Source: Parachlamydia sp. (GTDB lineage Bacteria > Chlamydiota > Chlamydiia > Chlamydiales > Parachlamydiaceae). From it: a DNA stretch of 33,295 nt. Within the stretch, counting starts at the first letter, position 1, and every line of letters starts with the position of its first letter. The translations under genes were made by a program, and so were the position numbers. The notes beneath the pieces are model-generated. The model ran no database searches. It had not been told where the DNA came from and saw only the letters and a program-made list of their open reading frames with translations. Of the stretch, positions 9,862 to 18,890 are shown piece after piece. The DNA lies in contig JAJFUZ010000304.1 in assembly GCA_021372155.1 (NCBI GenBank), positions 1 through 33,295 on the forward strand. The letters are read 5' to 3'.

Positions 9862-12441
9862 ATGAATTATTTGATTGATAAAGCATTATCGGAATCTGAA
9901 AGAGCGCTGGTCATACGCATTGATTCTCCCGGCAATCTAAGCGCAGGTCTGCTGCGCAGCAAAGCGACGGGCACACATGCGAAGGCCATCGATTTCCTGA
10001 TCCGGCAGGAGCTGTCCTATCAGGCCAAAATATTGGGGCGCAAGCCCTCGGAGAATCACGCCTTTAATCTTTGCCATGTGGCTTATCCGCAGACTCTGGA
10101 GGCCTTAAAGCTGCTGGCAGCGACTGGCAAGCTCTTTTTTGGCCAGCGGGAGCTGGTCTGCGATTTTTACGCCCCAACAGAATTCTATTATCAGGTTGAT
10201 GCAGGCACTGTCACGGGCAGGATCAAGGCGCAGGGACAGGATTTTGATATCCGCGAATGCGATTTTCTCTGCGCTGGCCCTCCCCACTGGTTTATCAAAG
10301 GTATCGTGGTGAAATTCATCCAGTCAGATGTCTCCTGGACGTCTATTCGCGATCTGCTGCAGGGCAAAGCGATTGACCTTGAAGATGCTGAGGGCCCCAA
10401 GGTAGTTTATCTGGGCAATAGCCGCGAAATGATGAAGCAGCAAAAGGAGCCGGTTCCCTTCTTAGTCCTCAAAGACCGTTCAGGGGCCTTTGCCGACCTC
10501 TGGATGGATTATGGGGAAAAGAAAATTGCCTGCCACGAACTTGGTGGCAAAGAGAGAATGCCCGAGGTGGAAAAGGGGTGGGAAAGGGATCTTCTGGAAA
10601 CGGGATTTGTCAAGAAGATCGTCGGATCGAGTCATTACTACTGTCCCATGGAGCAGGTGGCCAAAAGTCTCGCCTTTCTACTTGAGGTAGGTTGGAAGAT
10701 CATCGATGCGCAGGGACGACAGGTGGTCCGACAGGGAGATGCGCAACTTGCGATGACCGCCGATCTTCACGTACGGGGCAAAATCCGCTATGGGTCCTTC
10801 GAGGCGGATGTGACTGAGGTCGTGGGCGCTTTCAACCGGCGCGAGCGTTTCGTTGAACTGAATAATGGCTCTGTTGGACTCATGGCTCCTTTCGAAGGCT
10901 TGCAGACGCTTTCGGATGAGGGTGAGATGGTTGAGGGAGGCATCAAGCTGACGAAAAGCCGCCTTGGTTCTATTTTGGATCAGTTCGAGAACATCCAGAT
11001 GGATGCATCATTGAAAGATCTGGGTGAGCGTCTTGCTAATTTCTCTGGCATCGTGCAGGCGCTGCCAGACAAAACCTTTCTAGGAGAGCTCAGGCCCTAT
11101 CAACAGGCGGGGGTCAACTGGCTTGCCTTTCTGTATGAATATGGCTTTCACGGCATTTTGGCCGATGATATGGGCCTTGGCAAAACGGTCCAAGTGCTCG
11201 CCTTTCTTTCCAGACTTGAGATTCGCGATATCCTGGTAGTGGTGCCGACCTCATTGATTTTCAGTTGGCGCAAGGAGATCGAGCTCTTCTTGCCCGATGC
11301 TAAAGTCACGATTCATCATGGTCCTGAACGAAAGAGGGAACTCCAGCCTGGGATCATGCTCACCACCTATGCGACTTTAAGGCTGGATTTGGACCTGTTT
11401 GCACAGATGGATCTGCAAATGCTGATTTTGGATGAGGCGCAGGCGATCAAAAATGCCCGCACACAGACCTTTCAAACCGTTTGCAAGCTGCGCTCGCGCT
11501 TCCGACTGTCACTGACCGGTACTCCTCTGGAAAACCATCTGAATGAATTGTGGGCCCATTTTCGTTTCCTGATCCCCGATCTGTTTGGCGAAGAAAAGGA
11601 ATTTGCCAATGAATTGCAGGCGGGTGAGGCTGATCAGCGCTATCTGAACAGGATCAGAAAAAAGATCCGTCCCTTTATCCTCAGAAGGAAAAAAGGGGAG
11701 GTAGCCAAGGACCTGCCTGAGAAGATTGAACAGGTCGTCTGGGTCGTGATGGAAGAGGGACAGCGCCGCGTCTACGATCAATTTTTGTCGGGGATTCGCG
11801 GCGACCTCTTGAAAAAAGTAGATTCAGAGGGCATGGGCAAATGCCGTATGGAGGTCCTGGAGGCCCTGCTCCGCCTGCGCCAGATCTGCTGCCATCCCTT
11901 GCTGGTGTCGTCGCATCTGGAAGAGGAGGTTTTGGAGAGCGCGAAAATGGAGACTCTGCTCGAAGATATCAATCAGGTGGTCGAGGAAGGGCGCAAGGCG
12001 CTGGTCTATAGCCAATTTACAAGCATGCTCTCTCTTATTGGCAAGAAGCTTAAGGAGCGCGGCATTGCTTACGCCTATCTGGATGGCAGCACGCAGAATC
12101 GGGAAGAGGTTGTCAGCAGGTTTCAAGAGGATCCGACTCTACATGTATTCCTTATTAGCTTAAAGGCGGGGGGAGTCGGTTTAAATCTGACATCGGCCGA
12201 CTATGTATTTCTTTACGATCCTTGGTGGAATGAGGCGGCAGAAAATCAGGCTATCGATCGCGCCCACCGCATTGGAAGGAAAGAGACTGTCATCGCTAAA
12301 AGATATGTCATGGTGGAGAGCGTCGAAGAGAAGATGATGAAGCTCAAAGAGCACAAGCGTTCACTTGTGGATGCTCTGCTGGATGAAAATGTTGCCGACG
12401 CATCCCTGACAGCCGAAGACCTTCGCTTTCTCCTTTCCTGA
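9862..12441 (+). CDS. SNF2-family DNA-dependent ATPase/helicase
   Basis: An 859-residue SWI2/SNF2-type translocase that would use ATP to move along double-stranded DNA and remodel protein-DNA contacts. Residues 1 to about 400 form a bacterial N-terminal region of the SNF2-associated type, without a cysteine SWIM motif. The motor shows motif I (DDMGLGKTVQVL, about 434-445), motif II (DEAQ, about 522), motif III (LTGTPLENHLNELWAHF, about 550), and in the second lobe YSQFTSM, LDGSTQNRE, AGGVGLNLTSADYVF, DPWWNEAAENQAIDRAHRIG. All catalytic motifs are intact. Related genes occur across chlamydiae and many free-living bacteria, but their target is unknown. The start codon has a promoter immediately upstream and no ribosome site. 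The FMN reductase gene follows. Confidence 0.93.
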   Translation: MNYLIDKALSESERALVIRIDSPGNLSAGLLRSKATGTHAKAIDFLIRQELSYQAKILGRKPSENHAFNLCHVAYPQTLEALKLLAATGKLFFGQRELVCDFYAPTEFYYQVDAGTVTGRIKAQGQDFDIRECDFLCAGPPHWFIKGIVVKFIQSDVSWTSIRDLLQGKAIDLEDAEGPKVVYLGNSREMMKQQKEPVPFLVLKDRSGAFADLWMDYGEKKIACHELGGKERMPEVEKGWERDLLETGFVKKIVGSSHYYCPMEQVAKSLAFLLEVGWKIIDAQGRQVVRQGDAQLAMTADLHVRGKIRYGSFEADVTEVVGAFNRRERFVELNNGSVGLMAPFEGLQTLSDEGEMVEGGIKLTKSRLGSILDQFENIQMDASLKDLGERLANFSGIVQALPDKTFLGELRPYQQAGVNWLAFLYEYGFHGILADDMGLGKTVQVLAFLSRLEIRDILVVVPTSLIFSWRKEIELFLPDAKVTIHHGPERKRELQPGIMLTTYATLRLDLDLFAQMDLQMLILDEAQAIKNARTQTFQTVCKLRSRFRLSLTGTPLENHLNELWAHFRFLIPDLFGEEKEFANELQAGEADQRYLNRIRKKIRPFILRRKKGEVAKDLPEKIEQVVWVVMEEGQRRVYDQFLSGIRGDLLKKVDSEGMGKCRMEVLEALLRLRQICCHPLLVSSHLEEEVLESAKMETLLEDINQVVEEGRKALVYSQFTSMLSLIGKKLKERGIAYAYLDGSTQNREEVVSRFQEDPTLHVFLISLKAGGVGLNLTSADYVFLYDPWWNEAAENQAIDRAHRIGRKETVIAKRYVMVESVEEKMMKLKEHKRSLVDALLDENVADASLTAEDLRFLLS

Positions 12442-12498
12442 ACATTTTTCTTTACTCCCGTTTACTGCTTTATGTATACAAGCGAAAAAGAGGATATC

Positions 12499-13083
12499 AT
12501 GAGCGAAAAACCAAAAATTCTCGCTTTTGCTGGCAGCCTGAGGCAGGAATCTTTCAACAAAAAACTCGTGAAGATCGCCGTCAAGGGAGCACAGGAAGCC
12601 GGCGGAGATGTTACCTATATTGATCTGAGAGACTATCCTCTGCCCGTCTATGATCAAGAGATCGAAGACAAGGAGGGATTGCCGCCAAATGCCATCAAGA
12701 TCAAAGAGCTCATGTGGCAGCATGAGGGCTTCTTGATCTCTTGTCCCGAATATAACAGCTCTCTTTCAGCTGTGTTTAAAAACACGATCGACTGGGCTTC
12801 CCGTCAAGTGAATCAGGAAGAGGTCTATCTCAGCTGTTTCATCGACAAGGTTGTCGCTCTGATGAGCGCCTCTCCAGGAGGTCTTGGAGGTTTGCGCGGC
12901 CTGGTCCATGCGCGGGCCATGTTCGGGAATATCTATAGTCTGGTCCTTCCCAAGCAAAAGAGTATTTCGCAGGCTGACAAAGCCTTCACGCCAGAAGGCA
13001 ACTTGAAAGATGCGAAACAGCACGAAGAGATCTTGAATCTTGGTAAGGGACTCGTCGAATTCCTTCAAAAGCGCAAGTCTTAG
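12499..13083 (+). CDS. NADPH-dependent FMN reductase family flavoprotein
   Basis: A 194-residue flavodoxin-fold oxidoreductase that binds FMN and reduces quinones, azo compounds, metals or flavin with NAD(P)H. The ATG at 12499 is preferred over one at 12472 because AGAGGA lies just before it and homology starts right after. The phosphate-binding loop FAGSLRQESFNKKL (residues about 9-22) matches the GSLRxxSxN motif. PEYNSSLSAVFKNTIDWASR matches the family's PEYNxSxxxxLKNxIDW block. SASPGGLGGLRGL is the third flavin-contact loop. Length is standard. Its TAG stop overlaps the TAA of the convergent MscS-type gene within one four-base TTAG. The physiological substrate cannot be read from sequence. 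Confidence 0.9.
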   Translation: MSEKPKILAFAGSLRQESFNKKLVKIAVKGAQEAGGDVTYIDLRDYPLPVYDQEIEDKEGLPPNAIKIKELMWQHEGFLISCPEYNSSLSAVFKNTIDWASRQVNQEEVYLSCFIDKVVALMSASPGGLGGLRGLVHARAMFGNIYSLVLPKQKSISQADKAFTPEGNLKDAKQHEEILNLGKGLVEFLQKRKS

Positions 13084-15254
13084 GATTTCCCAAACGCTAA
13101 TTGGGAACTCTTTACATGCATGATCTGCTCGGGGGTTGGCAGCTCGATGTTGTGTTGCCGTAAGGCCCCTTCGATCGCCCAAAGATAATCGGCCTCTTTG
13201 GATTCGGTAAAGGATTTCTTTTTGTAGTTGACCCAGACGGCCAGCTCAAAATCGAGCGAATGGTCGCCGAATTTTACCAGCCAGACCTGTGGATCGCCAT
13301 GCGCAGAATCCAAGATGGTGCAGGGAACCTGCTTGGCGGCTTCGCTGACGATCCGTCGGATCAGTTCTTTATCATTGTTGTAGGAAGTGGAAAAGGGGAT
13401 GTGCAGCCGCCTGTGGTCGTTGTTCATGGTCCAGTTAACCAGGGGTTCGCTGAGCAGCTCCGAATTGGGAATGACAATTTCTATGCCTTCCGAGGTGCAG
13501 ATCACGGTGTTCTGCACATGGATTTCAGTCACCTTGCCATAATGACCCGTTTTCAGTTCGATGTAGTCGCCAATTTTGATTTTTCTTTCGAAGAGAATGC
13601 GCAGGCCGCATAGGAAGTTGGTCGCGACGGATTGCAATCCAAAGCCGATTCCGAAGGTCAGGGCGCCGAGTACGATCAGGATATGGTTGAGGTCAAGGCC
13701 GATCGTACAAAGGATGACGATGGATGCCAGAAAGAGGACAAAATAGTGAACGAGCCTGCAGATATTGTAAAAGGCTGATTTGTCAGTGGCGGTTTTGAAG
13801 CTTCCAAATGTCTGGATGCCAAAACGCAGTGCATGAGAGATTATGAAGGCGATGAGGAGGATCATGGCGACCCTGAGGAGGGTCAACAGGGTAATAGGGA
13901 TGTCGTAAACCTTGAACAGACTGATATTCAGAGTGCGCACAAGCCCAAGCCACATCGAATCGAGGGAATCCCAAGAGTCTTCCCACCAGCGCACCAGGAA
14001 ATTGCTGTTGGCTCGAAGAGTGTGCTCAAACTGGCTCATCAGCCACTGGACGCTGTCGATATCTTCGCCCAGGCGCTGGAGAAGGGCAAGCGTCTCGGTT
14101 GCTGTGCGGCGGCGTGTATCATTGAGGCGCGTCACATTGGTGTCAGCCTCTGCGAGACTCTGATCGTGTCGAATCCGTTCCAGTTCCTGCAAGGTCTGCT
14201 TTTCCCATTTTGACCTCTGCGAGAGAACCGCTTGGATGTGCTCTCTCCACTGGTGCAACCTCTCCCGCATTTCGCTGGTCTCAATCGTGAAACGCTGCTT
14301 GACATGCATGATGAGATTGAATTTGAGTCTGTGGAAAGCTAGGCTGGTCCAGGCGGATGCCTCTTCCACAGAGCTTGTAATGGCTTTTTGAGCTAAGAGT
14401 TGCTTATTTGCCCGCTCTTGAAGGCCGCTGCCCCGTATTCCGATAGCATTCGCTTCAGCTCTCGAAATTTCCTTTTGCTTTTTCTCAAACCATGCTTGAG
14501 CGGTTTGGACATCTTTTTCCAGTCTGTTATCATCATAGTTGGAGACATCAAAGGCATAACGAGCAGCGCTCAATTCATTCTCAAGCTTTGTGAGCAGGGC
14601 CTGTTGACTTTCAATCTCCTTCTGCAGCAACCTCTTATTTTCTTCCGCAATGCCGACGGCTGCACGCTGAGCCATGATTTCCAGTCCGGACATCAGCCTT
14701 GCCGAAGTTGGCTGGGAATCGCCTCTTAAATACGCTGCAAAGAGAGTATCAAGATTGTTATGCGCTTTGGATATCCTGTCGACAAGCTCCTCGTAATCAT
14801 CCTGATCTTTTCGTGTATCTAAGTCCAGTTTGCGCCACTGCTGGTGCAGTTGCAGCTGCTGGTCAAGGGTATATTTGGATGATATATTTTTTGGCGATGG
14901 GAGCGTTTTGGCTTGCTCTTTCCTCGCTTCAGACAGGGTCGCCAGGCTGGCATTAAAGCTATTGATGAGGGGAAGAGTCGCCTGCTGATCTTCCTGATTT
15001 AGCTTTGCATAAAGCGCCTGCATCTGGGTGATCGTGTCGGCAACGCGCCTGGCCAGCTCCTGGTCGTCTACATCATAGTACTGCCACCATTGCGGATGGA
15101 GATGATACGGGTCTGGAACAGACAACTGTACCTTCTCGGAATGCCCTTGAAGGAGGCTGAAGCCATCCAGGAAAGAGGGCATGCCCATCGCTTCCACAGG
15201 GGATTGGCGCAGGCAAAAAAAGAGCATCAGAGCGAGACAGCATCGAAAAAGCAT
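13080..15254 (-). CDS. Large MscS-family mechanosensitive channel with periplasmic coiled coil
   Basis: A 724-residue inner-membrane channel of the MscK/YbdG-like large MscS type, which would release solutes when membrane tension rises. Residues 1-23 are a signal peptide. About 350 mostly helical, Gln/Glu/Lys-rich residues follow and should form a periplasmic coiled coil. Membrane helices begin near residue 440. The pore helix and beta domain are unmistakable: LGALTFGIGFGLQSVATNFL, then GLRILFERKIKIGDYIEL and VIPNSELLSEPLVNW. The final ~90 residues match the cytoplasmic cage. The start codon lies inside the 3' end of the small secreted-protein gene (28-base overlap), which suggests translational coupling. 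Confidence 0.9.
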   Translation of the reverse strand: MLFRCCLALMLFFCLRQSPVEAMGMPSFLDGFSLLQGHSEKVQLSVPDPYHLHPQWWQYYDVDDQELARRVADTITQMQALYAKLNQEDQQATLPLINSFNASLATLSEARKEQAKTLPSPKNISSKYTLDQQLQLHQQWRKLDLDTRKDQDDYEELVDRISKAHNNLDTLFAAYLRGDSQPTSARLMSGLEIMAQRAAVGIAEENKRLLQKEIESQQALLTKLENELSAARYAFDVSNYDDNRLEKDVQTAQAWFEKKQKEISRAEANAIGIRGSGLQERANKQLLAQKAITSSVEEASAWTSLAFHRLKFNLIMHVKQRFTIETSEMRERLHQWREHIQAVLSQRSKWEKQTLQELERIRHDQSLAEADTNVTRLNDTRRRTATETLALLQRLGEDIDSVQWLMSQFEHTLRANSNFLVRWWEDSWDSLDSMWLGLVRTLNISLFKVYDIPITLLTLLRVAMILLIAFIISHALRFGIQTFGSFKTATDKSAFYNICRLVHYFVLFLASIVILCTIGLDLNHILIVLGALTFGIGFGLQSVATNFLCGLRILFERKIKIGDYIELKTGHYGKVTEIHVQNTVICTSEGIEIVIPNSELLSEPLVNWTMNNDHRRLHIPFSTSYNNDKELIRRIVSEAAKQVPCTILDSAHGDPQVWLVKFGDHSLDFELAVWVNYKKKSFTESKEADYLWAIEGALRQHNIELPTPEQIMHVKSSQLAFGKS

Positions 15255-15589
15255 AATCTCAAACTATAACAGGTGAGGTAAATGTTCGCCACCGCTTCCC
15301 TTTCTTGGGAGTCTGTCATTTTGACCCAGACATGAAATTTCCAATGGGGGCGATGGAAACCAGATTTGTCAGCATCTTCAAAAATAATCTGACATTTCCC
15401 ATCTTTTGACGACAGTGTAGCTCCCTCTTTGTCGATGATCAAGCCTTCGACAAAGAGTCTTCCATCATCTGTCATGGTGTTGAACTCTAGAGGCGATTCA
15501 TTTAGAAACGATGTAATTTTAATGGTAGCTTCTGTCGAAAGAACAGCAGACATTAGACATAGGAAAGCTATAAAAAATTTGGTTTTCAT
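15227..15589 (-). CDS. Small secreted protein preceding the MscS-type gene
   Basis: Two ATGs are adjacent. The second (15589) has the better distance, six bases, from AGGAG, giving 120 residues. A signal peptide covers about residues 1-22 (ending STEA). The mature part looks like a beta-rich domain with phrases such as GRLFVEGLIIDKEG, KCQIIFED and WKFHVWVKM. I do not recognise the family. Its last 28 bases overlap the start of the channel gene, so the two are probably made together and this could be a periplasmic partner, which is inference. Confidence 0.6.
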   Translation of the reverse strand: MKTKFFIAFLCLMSAVLSTEATIKITSFLNESPLEFNTMTDDGRLFVEGLIIDKEGATLSSKDGKCQIIFEDADKSGFHRPHWKFHVWVKMTDSQEREAVANIYLTCYSLRLCFFDAVSL

Positions 15590-15626
15590 CATTATCTCCT
15601 GTTGATAGAAGTTTCTTTCTGGACTC

Positions 15627-15777
15627 GGCTTTGTACAATTTTTGGACGAAGCGGCGTGAGAGAAGCAAACTTCAGCGTAATGAGTTTCGAGGAAGGGGTG
15701 ATAACACCCCTCCTGAGAAATTATTTAGCTGAAGAAAGCTTCTCTCTCGCCGCTTCGTCCAAAAATTGTACAAAGCC
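15627..15777. repeat. 151-bp palindromic element 1 (MITE-like)
   Basis: Perfect 30-base arms (15627-15656 and 15748-15777, beginning GGCTTTGTACAATTTTTGGA) extend inwards with four mismatches to 50-base arms. The 51-base centre is itself a smaller hairpin (GGGGTG/CACCCC). The whole unit could fold into one long hairpin. It lies upstream of a secreted-protein gene in a gene-poor stretch and encodes no protein. Size and form suit a miniature inverted-repeat element. I cannot see a convincing target-site duplication, and no second copy is in the window. Confidence 0.6.
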
Positions 15778-15831
15778 AAGATCTTGATATTTGATCGATT
15801 TACGAAGACCCTTTTCATTTGAAATTACTTT

Positions 15832-15930
15832 TCAAGATTTACCCAGGAATGCTTGTTTGGATAGCGATCGACAGTTTGGCCAATAATCTTTAACTTCGTA
15901 TGACGATTGTTTTGTTTCAGCTGGATTCAT
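15832..15930 (-). CDS. Possible 32-aa small protein or gene remnant
   Basis: A strong AGGAG lies five bases before an ATG at 15930, opening a 32-codon frame with no recognisable product. The neighbouring frame is open from the TGA overlapping that ATG to a TAA at 15825 and reads more like real protein (ending KIIGQTVDRYPNKHSWVNL). This suggests a frameshifted remnant, or that the upstream ATG begins a short frameshifted gene. Weakly supported. Confidence 0.25.
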   Translation of the reverse strand: MNPAETKQSSYEVKDYWPNCRSLSKQAFLGKS

Positions 15931-15940
15931 ACTATCTCCT

Positions 15941-16132
15941 CTTTTCTGCCTTTTTTGTAAGCAAAAAGATAACAAAAAACATTTTTTCTGACATCCGTAC
16001 AAAATACGTATGTAGGTGCCACATAGAAATGTCGTTCTGTTAAGATTATGAATGAGTATTTGTTTGTTGTCTAGTTGTCATTCTAACTAATTAATTTTTG
16101 AAGTAATGATGAATATTAGAGCGTCAGTAACA
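15941..16132. other. AT-rich spacer without a supported gene
   Basis: Between the possible small ORF and the end of the membrane-protein gene there are only short AT-rich frames. I see no terminator with a clear T-run and no RNA gene. Confidence 0.35.
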
Positions 16133-16783
16133 TCAAGTATCAGGGTTTATCCGAGTCAATTTGCGATAGAGAAGAGCGCGGGTGATCGCGACTGTCGGGA
16201 AGGCCAGGAGCAGCCCGATGCCAAAGAAGAGCAATCCCAGCAGAAGAATCAAAAAGCTGAGGATGAGATATCCGAACCAGCGCCACGAATATCCACGGAG
16301 AGTCTGATAGCTCTTTTGCAGCGCGTCGATCGGGCCGCTGCCTTGATCGACGATAAAGAGATCGAAGAGATTCAAACGAATCGCAAGGATGATTCCGGGA
16401 ATAATCAGACAGATGAGACCTGCCACGACCGCGAGAAGATAGAGCAAGTTTGCCACCAGCATGCGCAGAAAGAGAGGCAGTTTTGAAAAGAGATCGCGGA
16501 TGTGGATCTTTTGCCCGTCCGCCAGTTTCAATGTGGTATTGGCAGTAGCGAGCGCAGTTAGGGAATTAATGATCATATGTCCAGGATATGTGACCCAATC
16601 TGTGTGCCAGCCTGCATTTTCTAAAAGAAGCGCAAGGAAGCTGAAAAGAAGAGTGATGAGAAGGAGGAGGATCAGAAAGACAAAGATAAGCAGAAGGATT
16701 GAGCCAAAATTGGCCAGCATGACCTTCCAGCCTTCTTCGATGGTGTGGGTCACCGAAATTTGCTTTTTGGCAGAAGTCTCCAT
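16133..16783 (-). CDS. Polytopic membrane protein, DUF975/GDPD-membrane-domain-like
   Basis: A 216-residue inner-membrane protein with about five hydrophobic segments: roughly residues 26-56 (very Leu-rich), 70-85, 108-140 and 170-205. The segment IPGIILAIRLNLFDLFIVDQ followed by ALQKSYQTLRGYSWRWFGYLIL is the pattern of the broad family that includes DUF975 proteins and the membrane part of some glycerophosphodiesterases: a helix kink, an amphipathic linker and a Trp-rich segment before the last helix. No catalytic residues are apparent. It is divergent from the MFS-acyltransferase gene, about 100 bases away, and has no obvious Shine-Dalgarno. Function is unknown. Confidence 0.75.
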   Translation of the reverse strand: METSAKKQISVTHTIEEGWKVMLANFGSILLLIFVFLILLLLITLLFSFLALLLENAGWHTDWVTYPGHMIINSLTALATANTTLKLADGQKIHIRDLFSKLPLFLRMLVANLLYLLAVVAGLICLIIPGIILAIRLNLFDLFIVDQGSGPIDALQKSYQTLRGYSWRWFGYLILSFLILLLGLLFFGIGLLLAFPTVAITRALLYRKLTRINPDT

Positions 16784-16885
16784 ATTTATTATTTTAGATT
16801 AGTGCGAAGTTCCAAGGAAATAAAAAACTTGAGCAGAAAAGAGGTTGCCCCCATACTTGGTTCCAATATTTGAGGAGCCATCAAC

Positions 16886-18700
16886 ATGACCCTGAACTGG
16901 GGGATTATCCGCAAGCTCTCTTCCTTTACCTATCTCAATGTGACCCAGTTCCTTGGGGCATTGAATGACAACATCTACAAGCTTTTGATTGTCTATCTGT
17001 TTATCGAGCGCGATGGGATTGAAAACAGCCACGCCATTCTGGCGACGACGGGCGCAATTTTTGTCCTTCCCTTTCTGCTCTTTTCCACCTATTCGGGGAT
17101 GCTGGCTGACCGATTCAGCAAGCGCAATATTATCGTCTGGACCAAAGTCATCGAACTGATCACTGTCATTTTCGGGGTGATGGCTTTTATCTGGGAGAGC
17201 AAATTAGGTTCTTACTCTGTTCTTTTCATGATGGCTGCGCAGAGCGCCCTATTTGGCCCGTCGAAATATGGCATCATTCCTGAAATTGTGTCGAGCGACA
17301 AGATCTCTCGGGCGAATGGGATGATGACCTCGTTTACCTTTCTTGCCATCATTCTGGGAACTTTTCTACCCTCGTTTATCCTCGATGTGACGGGACATAA
17401 TTTTCTGATCGCGGCCTTTTGCTGCGTGGCGATGGCTGTGGTGGGTCTGGCGACGAGCTGGTGCATCGAGTATACGCCTCCTTCGGGATCGTCGAAGCGC
17501 TTCGACATCTTTTTCATGTCGGAAATTTGTGGCGCTCTGAAGGTGGCCAGGCAGCAGCCATCTCTTCTCATGGCTGTGTTGGGCTCCTCATTTTTTCTTT
17601 TTCTTGGATCCTTCGCCCAGCTCAACATGATCCCCTTTGCCGTGGAGTCGCTGCATCTGACGGATGTTCAGGGCGGATATCTCTTCCTGCTGACAGCGAT
17701 CGGGATCGGATTGGGGTCTGTCATCGCGGGGAAGCTCTCGGGCAAATATGTCGAGTTGGGATTGCCTCCCCTGGCTGGGATTGGCGTCGTGGTGTCCTGC
17801 TATTTTCTTGATCTGTTCTCCGATCGCCTGATGGCTTGCCTTCCTCTTGTGGCATTACTGGGCCTCTTTGGTGGGATGTATCAAATCCCGCTCGATGCCT
17901 ATACCCAAATGGCGAGCCCCAGAAAACAGCGCGGCCAGATCATTGCGGCCACCAATTTCTTAAGCTTTTTTGGAGTTCTGCTTTCATCGGGCCTGATTTA
18001 TCTGATCAAAGTCTTGGGCTTCAGTGCGGATAAAGGTTTTACGATCATCGGATCGATCACCCTGGTGGTCACAGCGGTTATGTCCTTTCAGTACTTTGAC
18101 TATCTGACAAGGTTCATCTGCTCCATCCTGTCGCGCCTGCATTTTCAGACTACGCTGACTGGTATTGATAATATTCCCGCGACACCTGCCGTTTTTGTCT
18201 GCACGCACATTGCCTGGAACGACACCCTGCTTCTGCTTGGTGCTCAACCCCGAAGGATGCGCTTTTTTATCGAGAATGAACAGGATCATACCAAATGGAT
18301 GAAGCGGCTCTACCGCATGCTGCGCGTCGTCATGATTCCCTCCATCGAACCGCTTGAGAATAATCGAAAGTGCCTCGAAACTATCCTCGAAACGTTGCAG
18401 AAGGGCATATCTGTCTGCATCTTTGCAGATAATCCTGATATATGCGGAGAGATTCTGAAGCTGAAAAACAGCTATTCCTTCAACGAAATTCTGGAGAAGA
18501 CCCATCTCCCGATGGTTCCGGTGGCCATTTCAAAGGGAGAAAAATCGCGCAAACGTTCTCTTTTCGTCACTCGCCTTTTGCGCAAATTTCGCGTCCCTGC
18601 AGCCGTCTGCTTTGGCTCGATGGTCTCAGCGACGTTCGAAGAACGTCCTGAGCCAGCAATTGCCAGTGCAAAACCGATCTGGCTGCGGAGTGCCATTTAG
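16886..18700 (+). CDS. MFS lysophospholipid transporter fused to PlsC-like acyltransferase, 3' end probably cut short
   Basis: A 604-residue fusion. Residues 1-405 are a 12-helix MFS transporter of the LplT type, starting with the typical FLGALNDNIYKLLIVYLF. Residues 425-604 are a 1-acylglycerophosphate acyltransferase domain with the catalytic HX4D at H441 to D446 (HIAWND). In relatives this pair flips lysophospholipids inwards and re-acylates them, often followed by an AMP-binding acyl-ACP synthetase domain (Aas), which is absent here. The protein stops within the final acyltransferase helix (WLRSAI). The stop TAG is the first triplet of palindromic element 2, so I infer truncation by insertion. 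An AGGAG site lies eight bases before the ATG. Confidence 0.88.
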   Translation: MTLNWGIIRKLSSFTYLNVTQFLGALNDNIYKLLIVYLFIERDGIENSHAILATTGAIFVLPFLLFSTYSGMLADRFSKRNIIVWTKVIELITVIFGVMAFIWESKLGSYSVLFMMAAQSALFGPSKYGIIPEIVSSDKISRANGMMTSFTFLAIILGTFLPSFILDVTGHNFLIAAFCCVAMAVVGLATSWCIEYTPPSGSSKRFDIFFMSEICGALKVARQQPSLLMAVLGSSFFLFLGSFAQLNMIPFAVESLHLTDVQGGYLFLLTAIGIGLGSVIAGKLSGKYVELGLPPLAGIGVVVSCYFLDLFSDRLMACLPLVALLGLFGGMYQIPLDAYTQMASPRKQRGQIIAATNFLSFFGVLLSSGLIYLIKVLGFSADKGFTIIGSITLVVTAVMSFQYFDYLTRFICSILSRLHFQTTLTGIDNIPATPAVFVCTHIAWNDTLLLLGAQPRRMRFFIENEQDHTKWMKRLYRMLRVVMIPSIEPLENNRKCLETILETLQKGISVCIFADNPDICGEILKLKNSYSFNEILEKTHLPMVPVAISKGEKSRKRSLFVTRLLRKFRVPAAVCFGSMVSATFEERPEPAIASAKPIWLRSAI

Positions 18701-18864
18701 TGTCTAGTTAAGTTAACTCGTTAAAGTTTGGCTGCGTCAAAGCCTCGGGGTTGAACGATCGCAAATGGGTCCATATTGACTTAATATTGACCCATTTGCG
18801 ATCGTTCAACCGCGAGATCTTTCACGCTAGCCAAACTTTAACGAATTAACTTAACTAGACACTA
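18698..18864. mobile_element. 167-bp palindromic element 2 (MITE-like)
   Basis: Terminal arms of about 40 bases (18698-18737 and 18824-18864, starting TAGTGTCTAGTTAAGTTAAC) match except for one substitution and one indel. Inside are second arms, perfect over 23 bases (18749-18771 and 18789-18811) and extendable with one mismatch. Nearly the whole unit is self-complementary. It encodes nothing, lies between two convergent genes and supplies the stop codon of the acyltransferase gene. It could also act as a two-way terminator. Sequence is unrelated to element 1. Confidence 0.7.
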
Positions 18865-18890
18865 GTACACCTTTTCATCAAATCTGATCT

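Noticed and set aside
16062-16100. TGTCTAGTT near 16070 as a second copy of element 2
   Set aside because: Only about nine bases match and no inverted partner is found nearby.
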